NCBI RefSeq assembly: GCF_900103225.1
Contig: NZ_FNJH01000002.1
Location: forward strand, 778,345 to 842,344
From: Pseudomonas congelans
Lineage (GTDB): Bacteria; Pseudomonadota; Gammaproteobacteria; Pseudomonadales; Pseudomonadaceae
Direction: 5' to 3'
Length of the DNA stretch: 64,000 nt
Shown: in pieces, positions 1-8,576 of the stretch
Layout of the letters: each line of letters starts with the position of its first letter
How positions within the stretch are numbered: position 1 is the first letter of the stretch
Program-made: the position numbers and the translations under genes
The notes under the pieces: generated by a model
What the model was told of the DNA's origin: nothing
The model's database searches: none
Seen by the model: the letters and a program-made list of their open reading frames with translations, nothing else

Positions 1-288
1 CGAATCAGGTCGCAATTTGGGCGCCTGGGCAATCAGTCGATCGGCGATTGCATGAACCCGCTTGGCATTGGCACTGGTGGTGTCCAACACCCCTTTGCTG
101 GTCGCCTCGCCAACGGTCTGCTGGTAGGACTGGGCGTACATTTTGTTGACTTCATCCGTGGAGAGCATGCTGAACATGTACTGTTTGCGCTCCACACCGA
201 CCGAGTCGCCACTCGTGGTATTGACTGCCTGACACCCGCCGAGCAGCAACGCAGCGCTCAAGGCACAGAAGGCAAATGAAGGACGCAT
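1..288 (-). CDS. M48-family peptidase-like lipoprotein, N-terminal part (runs off the window)
   Basis: The frame is open from the ATG at 288 down to base 1, so only the first 96 residues are seen. It begins with a lipoprotein signal: a short positive start, a hydrophobic stretch, then LLLGGCQ, with the lipidated Cys near residue 19. The following text (YMFSMLSTDEVNKMYAQSY and ANAKRVHAIADRLIAQAP) resembles the region before the metalloprotease domain of M48-type periplasmic lipoproteins such as LoiP/YcaL. The HEXXH motif would lie outside the window, so the catalytic assignment is inferred. A GGAG-type ribosome site precedes the ATG. Confidence 0.6.
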   Translation of the reverse strand, partial: MRPSFAFCALSAALLLGGCQAVNTTSGDSVGVERKQYMFSMLSTDEVNKMYAQSYQQTVGEATSKGVLDTTSANAKRVHAIADRLIAQAPKLRPDS

Positions 289-471
289 GGTGTATCTCCT
301 TGTCTATGAAACGGTCAGTCCCGGGGCAGACCTCTGCGCCAGATACCGGCCAACTGGCATCTTGGTCTTTGACAGGGGTGGATGGTTCCCGCAGGTGTGT
401 CCAGTTTGTATCAGATGTACTTCAACGCGGATATCGGATTTGTCCGATTCGGTGCTTTTTGCCCTGCCCGA

Positions 472-1101
472 CTAGCTTAATGGCGTGAGGCACTCGGGCG
501 CATTCAGCTTGGGATCATTGACCAGATTGGCCAGAGGCCTTTCACGCAGCGCCGTCTGCGGGGCAGCCAGCAACGCTTGCAGGGTCGGCAGCGGCGTGTC
601 GGCGGCCAGCCAGTCTTTCTGGCCCTTGGCATCCAGAATCAGCGGCCGACGCTGGGTCGCAGCCGCCTGGGTGACCACCGCGACGCTCAGGTAAGTATGC
701 CCCTGCACCGGATAGGCTTCCCAGATCGCGGCGAAAAACAGCGCGGCGCCCTCCCCCGGCGTCAGCCAGAACGGACGCTTGCGCACCGTGCCCCGCCATT
801 CGTAAAAGCCGTTGGCGGGGAGCAGACAGCGGCGATGGGTGAAGGCATCGCGAAACATCGGCTGCTCGGCCACGGTCTCGGCGCGGGCATGGGCAGGCGT
901 TTTCGACAGGTCGGTGAGCCAGGCCGGCGTCAGGCCCCAGCGCGCACGCACCAGTTCGATACCGTCAGCGTTCTCGGCAGCACGCATGATCAATACCCAG
1001 TCGGCTGGCGAAATATTCCATTGCGCCTGCTGATCGGCAGGAAAACCGGGCAAGGCGGCAAAGGCGGGGGTCCAGCGAAACAGGGCGTAGCGTCCACACA
1101 T
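472..1101 (-). CDS. yedK: YedK/HMCES (SRAP) family protein with altered active-site residues
   Basis: This 209-residue protein starts MCGRYALF, the SRAP family signature; Cys2, exposed after Met removal, forms the thiazolidine bond to abasic sites in single-stranded DNA. PANGFYEWR carries the conserved Glu (Glu101). In E. coli YedK the active site is Cys2, Asn75, Glu105 and His160. Here the segment aligned with NARxET reads HARAET (His71 for Asn), and the segment normally carrying HDRMP reads QRRP (Gln150 for His) with a shortened loop. Two of the four residues are therefore different. It probably still binds DNA, but cross-link formation or reversal may differ. It is monocistronic, with no SOS box that I could recognise. 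Confidence 0.85.
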   Translation of the reverse strand: MCGRYALFRWTPAFAALPGFPADQQAQWNISPADWVLIMRAAENADGIELVRARWGLTPAWLTDLSKTPAHARAETVAEQPMFRDAFTHRRCLLPANGFYEWRGTVRKRPFWLTPGEGAALFFAAIWEAYPVQGHTYLSVAVVTQAAATQRRPLILDAKGQKDWLAADTPLPTLQALLAAPQTALRERPLANLVNDPKLNAPECLTPLS

Positions 1102-1130
1102 GGGGGGTAATCAGACTCGTTTGAAGGTGC

Positions 1131-1391
1131 TCAGCACACCAGTACATCGGGGAAGTCGTCCGGCTCATCGCCAGACAGGGGCGAGGCGCTATTGTACGCA
1201 GTGATCAACGCTCGTGCGCGAGCGACCTGCGCATCTTCGACCTTGAGTGCCAGAAGCCCCAGCCCCGGCAGCTCGCCCATCGCCCCGAGCAGATCGCGAC
1301 CGGCCAGATGCGCGTCGATGCCTTCGCTGGCAAGCATCGCCAGCAGCAACTCGGCCTCCATCAGGTTCTCGGGCTCGTAGATCTTCTGCAT
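1131..1391 (-). CDS. DUF2007 domain small protein
   Basis: An 86-residue protein beginning [16 protein letters not shown]. The pattern of an early acidic helix, then GIDAHLAGRDLLGAMGELPG and a central LxALKVEDAQVARARALI, is that of the DUF2007 'putative signal transducing protein' family, a small alpha/beta ferredoxin-like fold. I chose the ATG at 1391, which overlaps the stop of the upstream cysteine-rich gene as TGATG; a GTG one codon earlier is the alternative. The two genes are translationally coupled and often travel together in pseudomonads. No biochemical function is established. Confidence 0.8.
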   Translation of the reverse strand: MQKIYEPENLMEAELLLAMLASEGIDAHLAGRDLLGAMGELPGLGLLALKVEDAQVARARALITAYNSASPLSGDEPDDFPDVLVC

Positions 1392-1573
1392 CACTCGTTC
1401 TCGCTGCGAACGTCCAGATTCCAGTCTTCGCCGTCGGTCTGCAGGTCGAAAACGATCGGGCGGCAGCAGACCGGACAGTCTTCAATGTACTGTTGATCGC
1501 CACCGGAAAGGTCCAGCACGGCTTCGACAGGTTCGCCGCAATAAGGGCAGTCGTAACTCTGTAATTCCTGCAT
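1391..1573 (-). CDS. CPXCG-motif cysteine-rich zinc-ribbon protein
   Basis: A 60-residue protein with two paired cysteines, DCPYCG near residue 9 and DCPVCC near residue 35, spaced as in a zinc ribbon. It ends in an acidic tail. This matches the CPXCG-motif cysteine-rich protein family of gammaproteobacteria. A GGAG ribosome site lies 7-8 bases before the ATG at 1573. It is coupled to the DUF2007 gene downstream (stop and start overlap by one base). Metal binding is inferred from the cysteines; the role is unknown. Confidence 0.85.
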   Translation of the reverse strand: MQELQSYDCPYCGEPVEAVLDLSGGDQQYIEDCPVCCRPIVFDLQTDGEDWNLDVRSENE

Positions 1574-1676
1574 CACGGTCTCCGGGGTCAGTTATGCGTA
1601 TAATTGACCCATTCTTCAGAAGGCAGTTTTAACAAATCCGTCTTCTTTTTACCCTATTCGATTCAAACAAGAGAGC

Positions 1677-2843
1677 ATGATGGGCGAATTTGATGCCATC
1701 CGACCTTACAACGATGCAGAAGTCCCCGCCGTCTTGGCACGTCTGCTGAGCGACAAAGCCTTTCTCGCCATTCTGACCCGATTTCGCTTTCCCCGCCTTG
1801 CGGGCGCATTCGGCTGGCTGCTGCAGCCAACCCTGGCACGCAAGCTGCGCCGCGAGTTCGCCGGTATCGACTCGGTCGCCACGCTGCAGGACAAGGTTGA
1901 ATATTACGTCGACCACACCATCGAACGCGCCACGGACGGGGTCACCTACACCGGCGTCGAACAACTGAAGTCCGGTTGCGCCTACCTGTTTCTGGCCAAC
2001 CATCGCGATATCGTTATGGACCCGGCGTTCGTCAACTATGCCGTGTACCACGCAGGTCTGCCCACTCCGCGCATCGCGATTGGCGACAACCTGCTGCAAA
2101 AGCCATTCGTCAGCGACCTGATGCGCCTGAACAAGAGCTTCATCGTGCACCGCTCGATCATTGGGCGGCGCGAGAAGATGGCGGCTTATCAATTGCTGTC
2201 GGCGTATATCAATCACTCGATCACCAAGGACTGCCAGTCGATCTGGATCGCTCAGGCCGAAGGCCGCGCCAAGGACGGTGACGACCGTACCGAGTCGGCG
2301 ATCCTCAAGATGTTCCATATGAGCCGCAAGGATGAGCCGTTTGGTGACGTGATTCGTTCGCTGAACCTGATCCCGGTGTCGATCAGCTATGAGTATGATC
2401 CGTGCGACAGCGCCAAGGCCCGCGAGCTTTACATTCGTGCGACGACCGGCGCCTACACCAAGACGCCGGGCGAAGACGACGTGAGCATTGCACTGGGGAT
2501 TACCGGCTATAAAGGCCGTGTGCACGTTAACTTTGCACCGCCGATCACCGAGCATTTCGAGGACACCAAGCAACTGGCCATCGAGATGGACCGGCAGATT
2601 CTCGGCGGCTATCGGCTGTTCCCGGTGCATTACCTGGCGTATGCGCAATGGAGCGCTGCCGATCCGGCGCTTGAAGTGCCCAAGGCTGAAGCGCTGTTCC
2701 CGGCAGATGAGCTCGACCGCGCCAGGGAAGAGTGGGAAAGCCGCCTGGCAGGCACGCCGATCGAGCATCGCCCTTACATGATTCAGCAATATGCGACACC
2801 AGTGCGCAACCAGTACCGCGTCAAGGCAGGGCTCGCGCTTTAA
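1677..2843 (+). CDS. PlsC-type glycerolphosphate acyltransferase family protein
   Basis: A 388-residue protein with the acyltransferase blocks of the PlsC superfamily: NHRDIVMDPAFV (about residue 107, the H...D catalytic block) and IWIAQAEGRAKDGDDRT (about residue 190, corresponding to the phosphate-binding EGTR block). The spacing between His and the second Asp is one residue longer than the classical HX4D, as in the longer 1-acyl-glycerol-3-phosphate acyltransferase variants. I see no convincing transmembrane helix, so it is probably peripheral. The expected role is acyl transfer in phospholipid synthesis; the exact acceptor cannot be told. It stands alone, between the CPXCG gene and a REP element. 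Confidence 0.75.
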   Translation: MMGEFDAIRPYNDAEVPAVLARLLSDKAFLAILTRFRFPRLAGAFGWLLQPTLARKLRREFAGIDSVATLQDKVEYYVDHTIERATDGVTYTGVEQLKSGCAYLFLANHRDIVMDPAFVNYAVYHAGLPTPRIAIGDNLLQKPFVSDLMRLNKSFIVHRSIIGRREKMAAYQLLSAYINHSITKDCQSIWIAQAEGRAKDGDDRTESAILKMFHMSRKDEPFGDVIRSLNLIPVSISYEYDPCDSAKARELYIRATTGAYTKTPGEDDVSIALGITGYKGRVHVNFAPPITEHFEDTKQLAIEMDRQILGGYRLFPVHYLAYAQWSAADPALEVPKAEALFPADELDRAREEWESRLAGTPIEHRPYMIQQYATPVRNQYRVKAGLAL

Positions 2844-2855
2844 GAACTGGAACGT

Positions 2856-2957
2856 CTATCGTACCCATGCTCTGCGTGGGTACGCCGTTCTGGACGCTCT
2901 GCGTCCGACCTTGAGCGCGTCAGCGCTGTTCCCACGCTGGAGCGTGAGGAACGATAG
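2856..2957. repeat. REP-type palindromic element (pair)
   Basis: The ends CTATCGT and ACGATAG are inverted. Between them are two GC-rich hairpin-forming halves containing GGACGCTCTGCGTCC and CCCACGCTGGAGCGTG. The same modules recur at 9634, 13491 and 25917 in this window, always between genes. A partial third copy follows at about 2973-2994. This is the layout of Pseudomonas REP/REPIN elements. Confidence 0.8.
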
Positions 2958-3116
2958 GTGCACGGGAGAGCACGTATCATGCCCATGCTCCGCACGGTCA
3001 TCCAGTCCCCGAAATATCCTGCATGAAAATTCTCTGCCACTGTCACCCCAGCGTCATACTTCGCCTGCATTGTGTGGCTCCTCGAGAAACGGACTTCCCT
3101 CTCTTTGGAGCTTGTC

Positions 3117-3323
3117 ATGCTGCATGCAAAAAATCAGGATCGCCTTTATCTCATCGCCCCAAGCGATGAGCAGCAGGAGTTGATCGATGGCCTGGCCTTC
3201 AATGTTCAGGACCGCCACTGGCTGGTCTACTGCGCACTGGGCGGGCATGTTCATCATGATTTGCCGGATCTGGATCAGGACACGGGCTTGAGCTTCCTCG
3301 ACTTCTACCAGCAGGCAGCCTGA
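3117..3323 (+). CDS. Conserved small hypothetical protein (68 aa)
   Basis: A 68-residue soluble protein starting MLHAKNQDRLYLI. I chose the ATG at 3117 because TTGGAG stands about eight bases upstream; the longer frame begins without a ribosome site. It contains WLVYCALGGHVHHDLPDLD and ends FLDFYQQAA, with no signal peptide or membrane helix. I do not recognise a domain. It runs convergently toward the yajG-like gene, sharing the terminator at 3341-3380. Confidence 0.6.
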   Translation: MLHAKNQDRLYLIAPSDEQQELIDGLAFNVQDRHWLVYCALGGHVHHDLPDLDQDTGLSFLDFYQQAA

Positions 3324-3340
3324 TACCAAACCCTGAACAG

Positions 3341-3380
3341 CAAAAAGCCCGGCCCCCTCAACAGGGGCCGGGCTTTTTTT
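3341..3380. terminator. Bidirectional rho-independent terminator
   Basis: A run of A, then AGCCCGGCCCCC, a short loop, GGGGCCGGGCT and a run of T. The stem is nearly perfect and flanked by A and T tracts, so it can serve both the plus-strand small gene and the minus-strand lipoprotein gene. Confidence 0.9.
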
Positions 3381-3389
3381 ATCGCATGC

Positions 3390-3977
3390 TTACTGCGACA
3401 GGGTCGAACCGATGGTCGGGTCCTGGAAGACGCGGGTCAGTGCGTCGCTCAACACGTCGCTCACCAGCTTGGTGTTGGTTTCCTGATTCGGCGCCATACC
3501 GAAACGCTGGTCCAGCGATGCGGCATAACGACCACTGTAGGTGCGGCCGTTATTGCGCACGTCAGCGCGGAACGTCGAGCTGATGGTGGCTTCAGTTACG
3601 TACAGACCTTCCTTCGGCGACTGGTACTTGAGGTCTGCCAGGGTCACGGTCAACTGCGGAGCGCTGCCGCCCTGGGTCGGTGTAAAGCCCAGCAGGCGTA
3701 CGGCGGCTTCAGCCTGAGCCTGAAGCTTGGGAACGATGTCGGCACCGGTGACGCTGATTGCGCTGGTTTCCGGGTACATGCCACCGCGCGTGCCCAGCGT
3801 CGGCCCAGGACGGCCGTCGACGACACGCACCACCACAGGCTGACCACGCCCTACCGCCGCCAGCTGCGCGTTGAGCTTGGGCGTTGGGCTGAGTTGTTGC
3901 GGACTGTGGGCACAGCCCACCAGGGTCAAACTGCTTACAGCAAGCAAACCGAACAAAATGCGACGCAGCATGCTCAT
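3390..3977 (-). CDS. YajG-family outer-membrane lipoprotein
   Basis: A 195-residue lipoprotein. The start at 3977 has GGAGAA just upstream; the longer frame lacks one. The signal reads MSMLRRILFGLLAVSSLTLVGCAHSP, with the lipobox LVGC. The body (QAEAAVRLLGFTPTQGG, LTVTLADLKYQ, YSGRYAAS, VLSDALTRVFQDP) matches the YajG family: alternating strands and helices, with a terminal helix that counts toward a regulator-of-expression-like fold. Its function is unknown. It is a single-gene unit ending at the shared terminator. Confidence 0.8.
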   Translation of the reverse strand: MSMLRRILFGLLAVSSLTLVGCAHSPQQLSPTPKLNAQLAAVGRGQPVVVRVVDGRPGPTLGTRGGMYPETSAISVTGADIVPKLQAQAEAAVRLLGFTPTQGGSAPQLTVTLADLKYQSPKEGLYVTEATISSTFRADVRNNGRTYSGRYAASLDQRFGMAPNQETNTKLVSDVLSDALTRVFQDPTIGSTLSQ

Positions 3978-4199
3978 TTCTCCATGGGCCAGACACTGAA
4001 TGTGCCGCAGTATAGCGGCCTGTAACAGCCGCAAACCAGAGGCCACTGACCGTTAAGCCTCGGACATTCGACACGCATCGGGGTTCACGCAGCAACGCAG
4101 GGCAAGATTCCTCCAGCACGGTGTAATCAGGACGTCACATCCGCGCTGCAGACTCGCCTCCATCGCACAGACGCTCATTCACGTCACAGGAGCTGCGCC

Positions 4200-4433
4200 A
4201 TGAATCTGTTCCGGTCTCTGTTCACTGCACGCCCCCAGCATCGCCACTACGCGCGTATCGATCAGGCAGGCGTCTGCCGTGCGTTCAAGCACTGCGCGCA
4301 ACGTCCGACCGGTGCGGAATGGGTCGAAGTGACCGAGCAACGGCTCAGCTGGCTGAATCAGCCACTGCCCGCCAGCGCACGCATGGCGCAGCGTAGCGAA
4401 CGCTCAACGCGCGGCCAGTTGCTCACCGCCTGA
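4200..4433 (+). CDS. Conserved small hypothetical protein (77 aa)
   Basis: A 77-residue basic protein, MNLFRSLFTARPQHRHYARI, with CACAGGAGCT as a good ribosome site before the ATG. It contains GVCRAFKHC and WVEVTEQRLSWLNQPLP, with many Arg/His and no signal peptide. It resembles short conserved Pseudomonas proteins of unknown function; I recognise no domain. Confidence 0.55.
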   Translation: MNLFRSLFTARPQHRHYARIDQAGVCRAFKHCAQRPTGAEWVEVTEQRLSWLNQPLPASARMAQRSERSTRGQLLTA

Positions 4434-5154
4434 CCGGAGAGCGAATAAAAGTCATTTAAAGCGATCAATTCCTGCCATTTAATCGCTATAATCTCCCCCC
4501 GATTATAAGGACGTCTCCTGATCGGGCCTCGCAGCACTGCTAATCGCAGTATTAGCGCCTTCGTAATGCCCACAGAGAGCCGCCCACACAGGTCATTTGC
4601 GCACGAGTGTGCTCGATGAAAGGTGAAGAATGCTCGAATCGTATCGAACCTTTCTCGCCGGCCAGCGCCTCACTCTTTATGCGCCTGACCTGCCAGCGCT
4701 GTCATCGCAGCCATTTCGAGGTTTGGTTCGCGTTCCCAAAAGGACGTGAAAAACGGGTTTCACTACTTCACAAGAGTGTGGCGAGCAAATGAATAGGTAC
4801 GCGTTTGTAAATGCACCATCAGCGTCTGAACCGGCTCTCTTGAACAGGACTGACCGCGACTGCGCCTCCATGACCGGAGCCTGACGCCATCGACAGGAGC
4901 CCGTTGCACAAGGGGCTCCCTGACGATGGTCGAATGGCCTCGCAGGCCTGGAAATGCGTTCATGAAGCCTTGATGAACCATGACCGGGCCTGACCGGGAC
5001 CTGCGCTTTGGATGCGAAAAATTGCGAAGAATCGGTCAGGCGATCCTGGCCAGGCAAACGAGGGTAGACACTTGATTCAGCCCACGAACACCTGGCAAAC
5101 AGCCTCAGGATCGTATGCCGTCAATTTGGTGCTGCAGATTTTGGAGACGCGTTA
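4434..5154 (+). other. 720-bp intergenic region upstream of mqo
   Basis: No convincing standard gene. Visible elements are a TATAAT at 4487-4492; an inverted pair ATAATC/GATTAT beside it; a 39-codon frame from an ATG at 4630 (stop about 4747) with AAAGGTGAAG before it; and a strong 16-17 bp hairpin at 4887-4929. A long mqo leader or a small RNA is possible. Confidence 0.4.
4887..4929. other. Strong stem-loop in the mqo upstream region
   Basis: CCATCGACAGGAGCCC pairs with GGGCTCCCTGACGATGG across a ten-base loop, with one mismatch and one bulge. No T run follows, so it is not a classical terminator. It could be a leader structure or part of a small RNA. Confidence 0.5.
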
Positions 5155-6663
5155 ATGGCGCATAACGAAGCAGTCGATGTAGTACTGGTCGGAGCAGGCA
5201 TCATGAGTGCCACTCTGGCGGTATTGCTAAAAGAGCTCGACCCCGGCATCACGCTGGAAGTCGTTGAGCTGATGGATTCCGGTGCCGCGGAGAGTTCCAA
5301 CCCGTGGAACAACGCCGGCACCGGCCACGCCGGTCTGTGCGAGCTGAACTACACGCCGCCTGCGGCTGACGGCTCCATAGACATCAAGAAAGCGGTGCAC
5401 ATCAACACCCAGTTCGAAGTCTCGAAACAGTTCTGGGCCTACTTGGCACGCAAGGGCACCTTTGGGTCAGCCCGATCATTCATCAATCCGGTTCCGCACC
5501 TGAGCTTCGTGCAGGGCGAAAAAGGCGTCTCGTTCCTCAAGACCCGCTTTGAAGCCATGAGCAAGCATCACGCCTTCTCTTCGATGGAGTACACCGAGGA
5601 CAAGGCAACGCTGGCCGAGTGGATGCCATTGATGATGCCTGGCCGGCCTGCGGACGAAAAAATTGCCGCAACGCGCATGATGAACGGCACCGACGTCAAC
5701 TTTGGCGCGCTGACCAATCAATTGCTCGGGCATTTGACCAGCGCTCCAGGCACCCAGATCAAGTACCGCAGCCGCGTGACCAACCTGACCCGCAACGGCG
5801 CTGGCTGGATCGTCAGCGTCAAGGACGTGAATGGCGGCGGCACGCGCGAGATAGATGCCAAGTTCGTGTTCCTCGGTGCCGGTGGCGCAGCGTTGCCGCT
5901 GCTGCAGTTGTCGGGCATTGAAGAGAGCAAGGGCTTTGGCGGCTTCCCGGTCAGCGGCCAGTGGCTGCGTTGCGACAACCCGGATGTGGTCAAGCACCAC
6001 CAGGCCAAGGTCTACAGCCAGGCCGCCGTGGGCTCGCCGCCGATGTCGGTGCCGCACCTGGACACCCGCGTGGTCGATGGCAAGAAATCCCTGCTGTTCG
6101 GACCTTATGCCGGTTTTACCACCAAGTTCCTGAAACACGGCTCGTTCCTCGACCTGCCGCTGTCGGTACGCGTGGCCAACATCAAACCGATGCTGGCGGT
6201 GGCGCGCGACAACATGGACCTGACCAAGTACCTGGTCAGCGAAGTGATGCAGTCGATGGAGCAACGCCTGGAATCACTGCGTCGCTTCTATCCGGAAGCG
6301 AAAGCCGAAGACTGGCGTCTCGAAATCGCCGGTCAGCGCGTGCAGATCATCAAGAAAGACGCGAAGAAAGGCGGTGTGCTGCAATTCGGCACCGAGCTGG
6401 TTTCCGCAAAGGACGGCTCACTGGCCGCCCTGCTCGGCGCTTCGCCGGGTGCATCGGTGACCGTGTCGATCATGCTTGAGCTGCTCGAACGCTGCTTCCC
6501 GGAGAAAACCCGCACGCAATGGGCGACCAAGCTCGAAGAGATTTTTCCGGCCCGGGAGAAAATCCTCGAAACCGATGCGCCGCTCTACGAGCGTATCAGC
6601 ACGCAGAACGACGAGGCGCTTGAACTGGTCGAGAAAAGCAGCCAGGAACACAGCTTCGCCTGA
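5155..6663 (+). CDS. mqo: Malate:quinone oxidoreductase
   Basis: A 502-residue peripheral membrane flavoprotein that oxidises malate to oxaloacetate and passes electrons to quinone, replacing or complementing soluble malate dehydrogenase in the TCA cycle. The N-terminus carries the FAD dinucleotide-binding motif [17 protein letters not shown]. Family landmarks include [34 protein letters not shown] and a late [10 protein letters not shown]. Length and start (TTGGAGACGCGTTA before ATG) fit the Mqo family. It is monocistronic, with its own terminator. The position near hpt-upp-uraA matches pseudomonads. Confidence 0.95.
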   Translation: MAHNEAVDVVLVGAGIMSATLAVLLKELDPGITLEVVELMDSGAAESSNPWNNAGTGHAGLCELNYTPPAADGSIDIKKAVHINTQFEVSKQFWAYLARKGTFGSARSFINPVPHLSFVQGEKGVSFLKTRFEAMSKHHAFSSMEYTEDKATLAEWMPLMMPGRPADEKIAATRMMNGTDVNFGALTNQLLGHLTSAPGTQIKYRSRVTNLTRNGAGWIVSVKDVNGGGTREIDAKFVFLGAGGAALPLLQLSGIEESKGFGGFPVSGQWLRCDNPDVVKHHQAKVYSQAAVGSPPMSVPHLDTRVVDGKKSLLFGPYAGFTTKFLKHGSFLDLPLSVRVANIKPMLAVARDNMDLTKYLVSEVMQSMEQRLESLRRFYPEAKAEDWRLEIAGQRVQIIKKDAKKGGVLQFGTELVSAKDGSLAALLGASPGASVTVSIMLELLERCFPEKTRTQWATKLEEIFPAREKILETDAPLYERISTQNDEALELVEKSSQEHSFA

Positions 6664-6686
6664 TCCAGCCGCTGCTGTGCTGTAAC

Positions 6687-6725
6687 AAAAGCCCCGTTAG
6701 CTTGCACCAGCCACGGGGCTTTTTA
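6687..6725 (+). terminator. Rho-independent terminator after mqo
   Basis: AAAAGCCCCG and CGGGGCTTTTT form the stem around a 17-base loop, followed by T residues. It also faces the minus-strand homocysteine methyltransferase end and may act in both directions. Confidence 0.85.
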
Positions 6726-6747
6726 TTGCCTTTATTACACGTGCCGG

Positions 6748-7644
6748 TCAGAGGCTTCTGGACAGTACAGCAATGTGCTCCGGACCAATCCCGCAGCAGC
6801 CGCCAATATGCGTGGCGCCGCGCTTGACCCAGTCTGCCGCCCACTGCTGATAGCCCTGTGGGTCAAGGTCTTCGCGCAGCTCATCCAGGCCGTCGTTGGC
6901 CGTGGCGTCCTTGGGTTGCGGCGGGAAGGCATTGGCGTACGCGCCAATGGCAATGTCGACGTTCAGCGACGTGAACACCTCACGCGCCGCATCGAGTGCG
7001 CCGCCGATCACCTCTGGCTGGCTGCAGTTGAACAACAGCGTGGCGACGCCCATTGCGGCGGCTGCCCTGGCGGCGTCGGCGACCGGCTCGCCTGAGCGTA
7101 GACGCGGAACCTCGTCAGTGTCCTCGTCCTGAAGGGTGAACGACAGCCAGAACGGCTTGCCGTCATTCGGCAGCCCGGCACGGATGGTCTGTGCTTCGAG
7201 AATGCAGCTCTGGGTTTCGGCCAGCCACAGGTCGACATACGGCGACAGCCCGGCAACCAGTGGTTTCAGAACATCGGCAGCCAGCTCCGGCTGATACAGG
7301 TCAGGGCGATAGGAACCGAACAGCGGCGGGATGGAGCCCGCCACGCGGACGCGTCCGCCAGAGGCATCGGCCGACTCGCGCGCCAGTTGCCCGGCCAGCG
7401 CTGCCAATGCCTGACCTTCACGGGCAAAACGCTCTTCGCCAATATGAAACGGCACGACGGCGTAGCTGTTACTGGTAATGACCTGAGCACCACTTTCGAT
7501 ATAAGCGGCGTGTACCGAACTCACCGCTTCGGGCGCTTCACTCAATGCCAGCGCCGACCATTCCGGCTGGCGAAACGGGGCTCCGCGACGCTGCAGTTCA
7601 CGGCCCATGCCGCCATCGAGAATTACAGTTGTGCCTTGGGTCAT
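6748..7644 (-). CDS. Homocysteine S-methyltransferase family protein
   Basis: A 298-residue enzyme of the MmuM/BHMT family, which transfers a methyl group (usually from S-methylmethionine) to homocysteine to give methionine. The start ILDGGMGRELQRRG is the family's N-terminal signature. The zinc ligands are visible as LFNCSQPEV and GGCCGIGPEHI near the C-terminus. I start at the ATG at 7644, which gives the family length; an ATG 12 codons upstream exists. It is divergent from an ABC substrate-binding protein/permease pair, which suggests import of its methyl donor or another sulfur compound (inference). Confidence 0.85.
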   Translation of the reverse strand: MTQGTTVILDGGMGRELQRRGAPFRQPEWSALALSEAPEAVSSVHAAYIESGAQVITSNSYAVVPFHIGEERFAREGQALAALAGQLARESADASGGRVRVAGSIPPLFGSYRPDLYQPELAADVLKPLVAGLSPYVDLWLAETQSCILEAQTIRAGLPNDGKPFWLSFTLQDEDTDEVPRLRSGEPVADAARAAAAMGVATLLFNCSQPEVIGGALDAAREVFTSLNVDIAIGAYANAFPPQPKDATANDGLDELREDLDPQGYQQWAADWVKRGATHIGGCCGIGPEHIAVLSRSL

Positions 7645-7700
7645 ATGTGATCTGCTTATATGTATATGAAAAAAACTCATTATGAGTCAGTCTTGTATAA

Positions 7701-7713
7701 CGTATTTAATACG
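7701..7713. promoter_or_regulatory. Short palindrome in a divergent promoter region
   Basis: CGTATTTAATACG is an inverted repeat about its central base. It lies between the divergent homocysteine methyltransferase and ABC importer genes, 41 bases before the importer start. It could be an operator for both directions; no regulator gene is adjacent. Confidence 0.35.
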
Positions 7714-7754
7714 GCCCTTTAATCAAACTACAAACACTTTTTCAGGGGACATCT

Positions 7755-8576
7755 GTGAATTATCGCGCTCTGCTGGGCATCGGCCTGGTCACTCTGGCAG
7801 CCTCCACGCAAGTTCTGGCCGGCGCCACGCTGGATCGCGTGCAGAAAAACAAAGAGCTGGTCAACGTCCTCATGGAAAGTTACCCGCCCTTCTCGTTCCT
7901 GAATGACAAGAATGAACTGGATGGCTTCGATGTCGACGTCGCCAAGGCCGTGGCGCAGAAACTGGGCGTCAAGTTGCGCCTCGAAACACCGTCCTGGGAC
8001 GTGATCGCCGCAGGCCACTGGAGTGGCCGTTATGACATTTGCGTCTGCTCGATGACACCGAGCAAGGCTCGCGCCGAAGTGTTCAACTTCCCGGTCGAGT
8101 ATTACGCCTCGCCAGCGGTGATTGTGGTTAACGCTACAGATGATCGTATCCATTCGGCCAAGGACCTGAGCGGCAAGAAGGTCGGCCTGACCAGCGCCTC
8201 CAGCTACGAAAGCTACCTGAACAAGAATCTGGTCATCGATGGCGCCGAAGACAAGCCACTGCAGTACCCGTTCGAAGACGTGCAGATCGCCCCGTACGAC
8301 AACGACAACGTGGCCTTTCAAGACCTCGGGCTGGGTGCTGGCAAGCGGCTGGACGCGATACTCACCAATCTGGTGACAGCGAAGCCGCGCCTGGATCAGG
8401 ACAAACGCTTTAAGCTGGCGGGCGAGTCGCTGTATGAAGAACCCAACTCCGTGGCCATCGAAAAAGACGATCCGGAATGGGACGCCAAGGTTCGCGAAGT
8501 CTTCGCCGAACTCAAGAGCGACGGCACCCTGAGCAAGCTGTCGCAAAAGTGGATCGGTGCTGACATCAGCAAATGA
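7755..8576 (+). CDS. Polar amino-acid-type ABC transporter substrate-binding protein
   Basis: A 273-residue periplasmic binding protein of the SBP_bac_3 family. A signal peptide (residues 1-22, cleavage after STQVLAGA) precedes the two-lobe fold; ESYPPFSFLNDKNELDGFDVDVAK is the typical lobe-I start, and DICVCSMTPSKARAEVFNFP is characteristic of the family. It starts with GTG at 7755, after AGGGGAC. Its stop overlaps the permease start as ATGA. The ligand cannot be read from sequence; the divergent homocysteine methyltransferase hints at a methylated sulfur amino acid. Confidence 0.85.
   Translation: MNYRALLGIGLVTLAASTQVLAGATLDRVQKNKELVNVLMESYPPFSFLNDKNELDGFDVDVAKAVAQKLGVKLRLETPSWDVIAAGHWSGRYDICVCSMTPSKARAEVFNFPVEYYASPAVIVVNATDDRIHSAKDLSGKKVGLTSASSYESYLNKNLVIDGAEDKPLQYPFEDVQIAPYDNDNVAFQDLGLGAGKRLDAILTNLVTAKPRLDQDKRFKLAGESLYEEPNSVAIEKDDPEWDAKVREVFAELKSDGTLSKLSQKWIGADISK

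Noticed and set aside
1629..2789. 386-codon minus-strand frame opposite the acyltransferase
   Set aside because: The plus-strand frame has acyltransferase motifs and a sensible start; the minus frame has neither.
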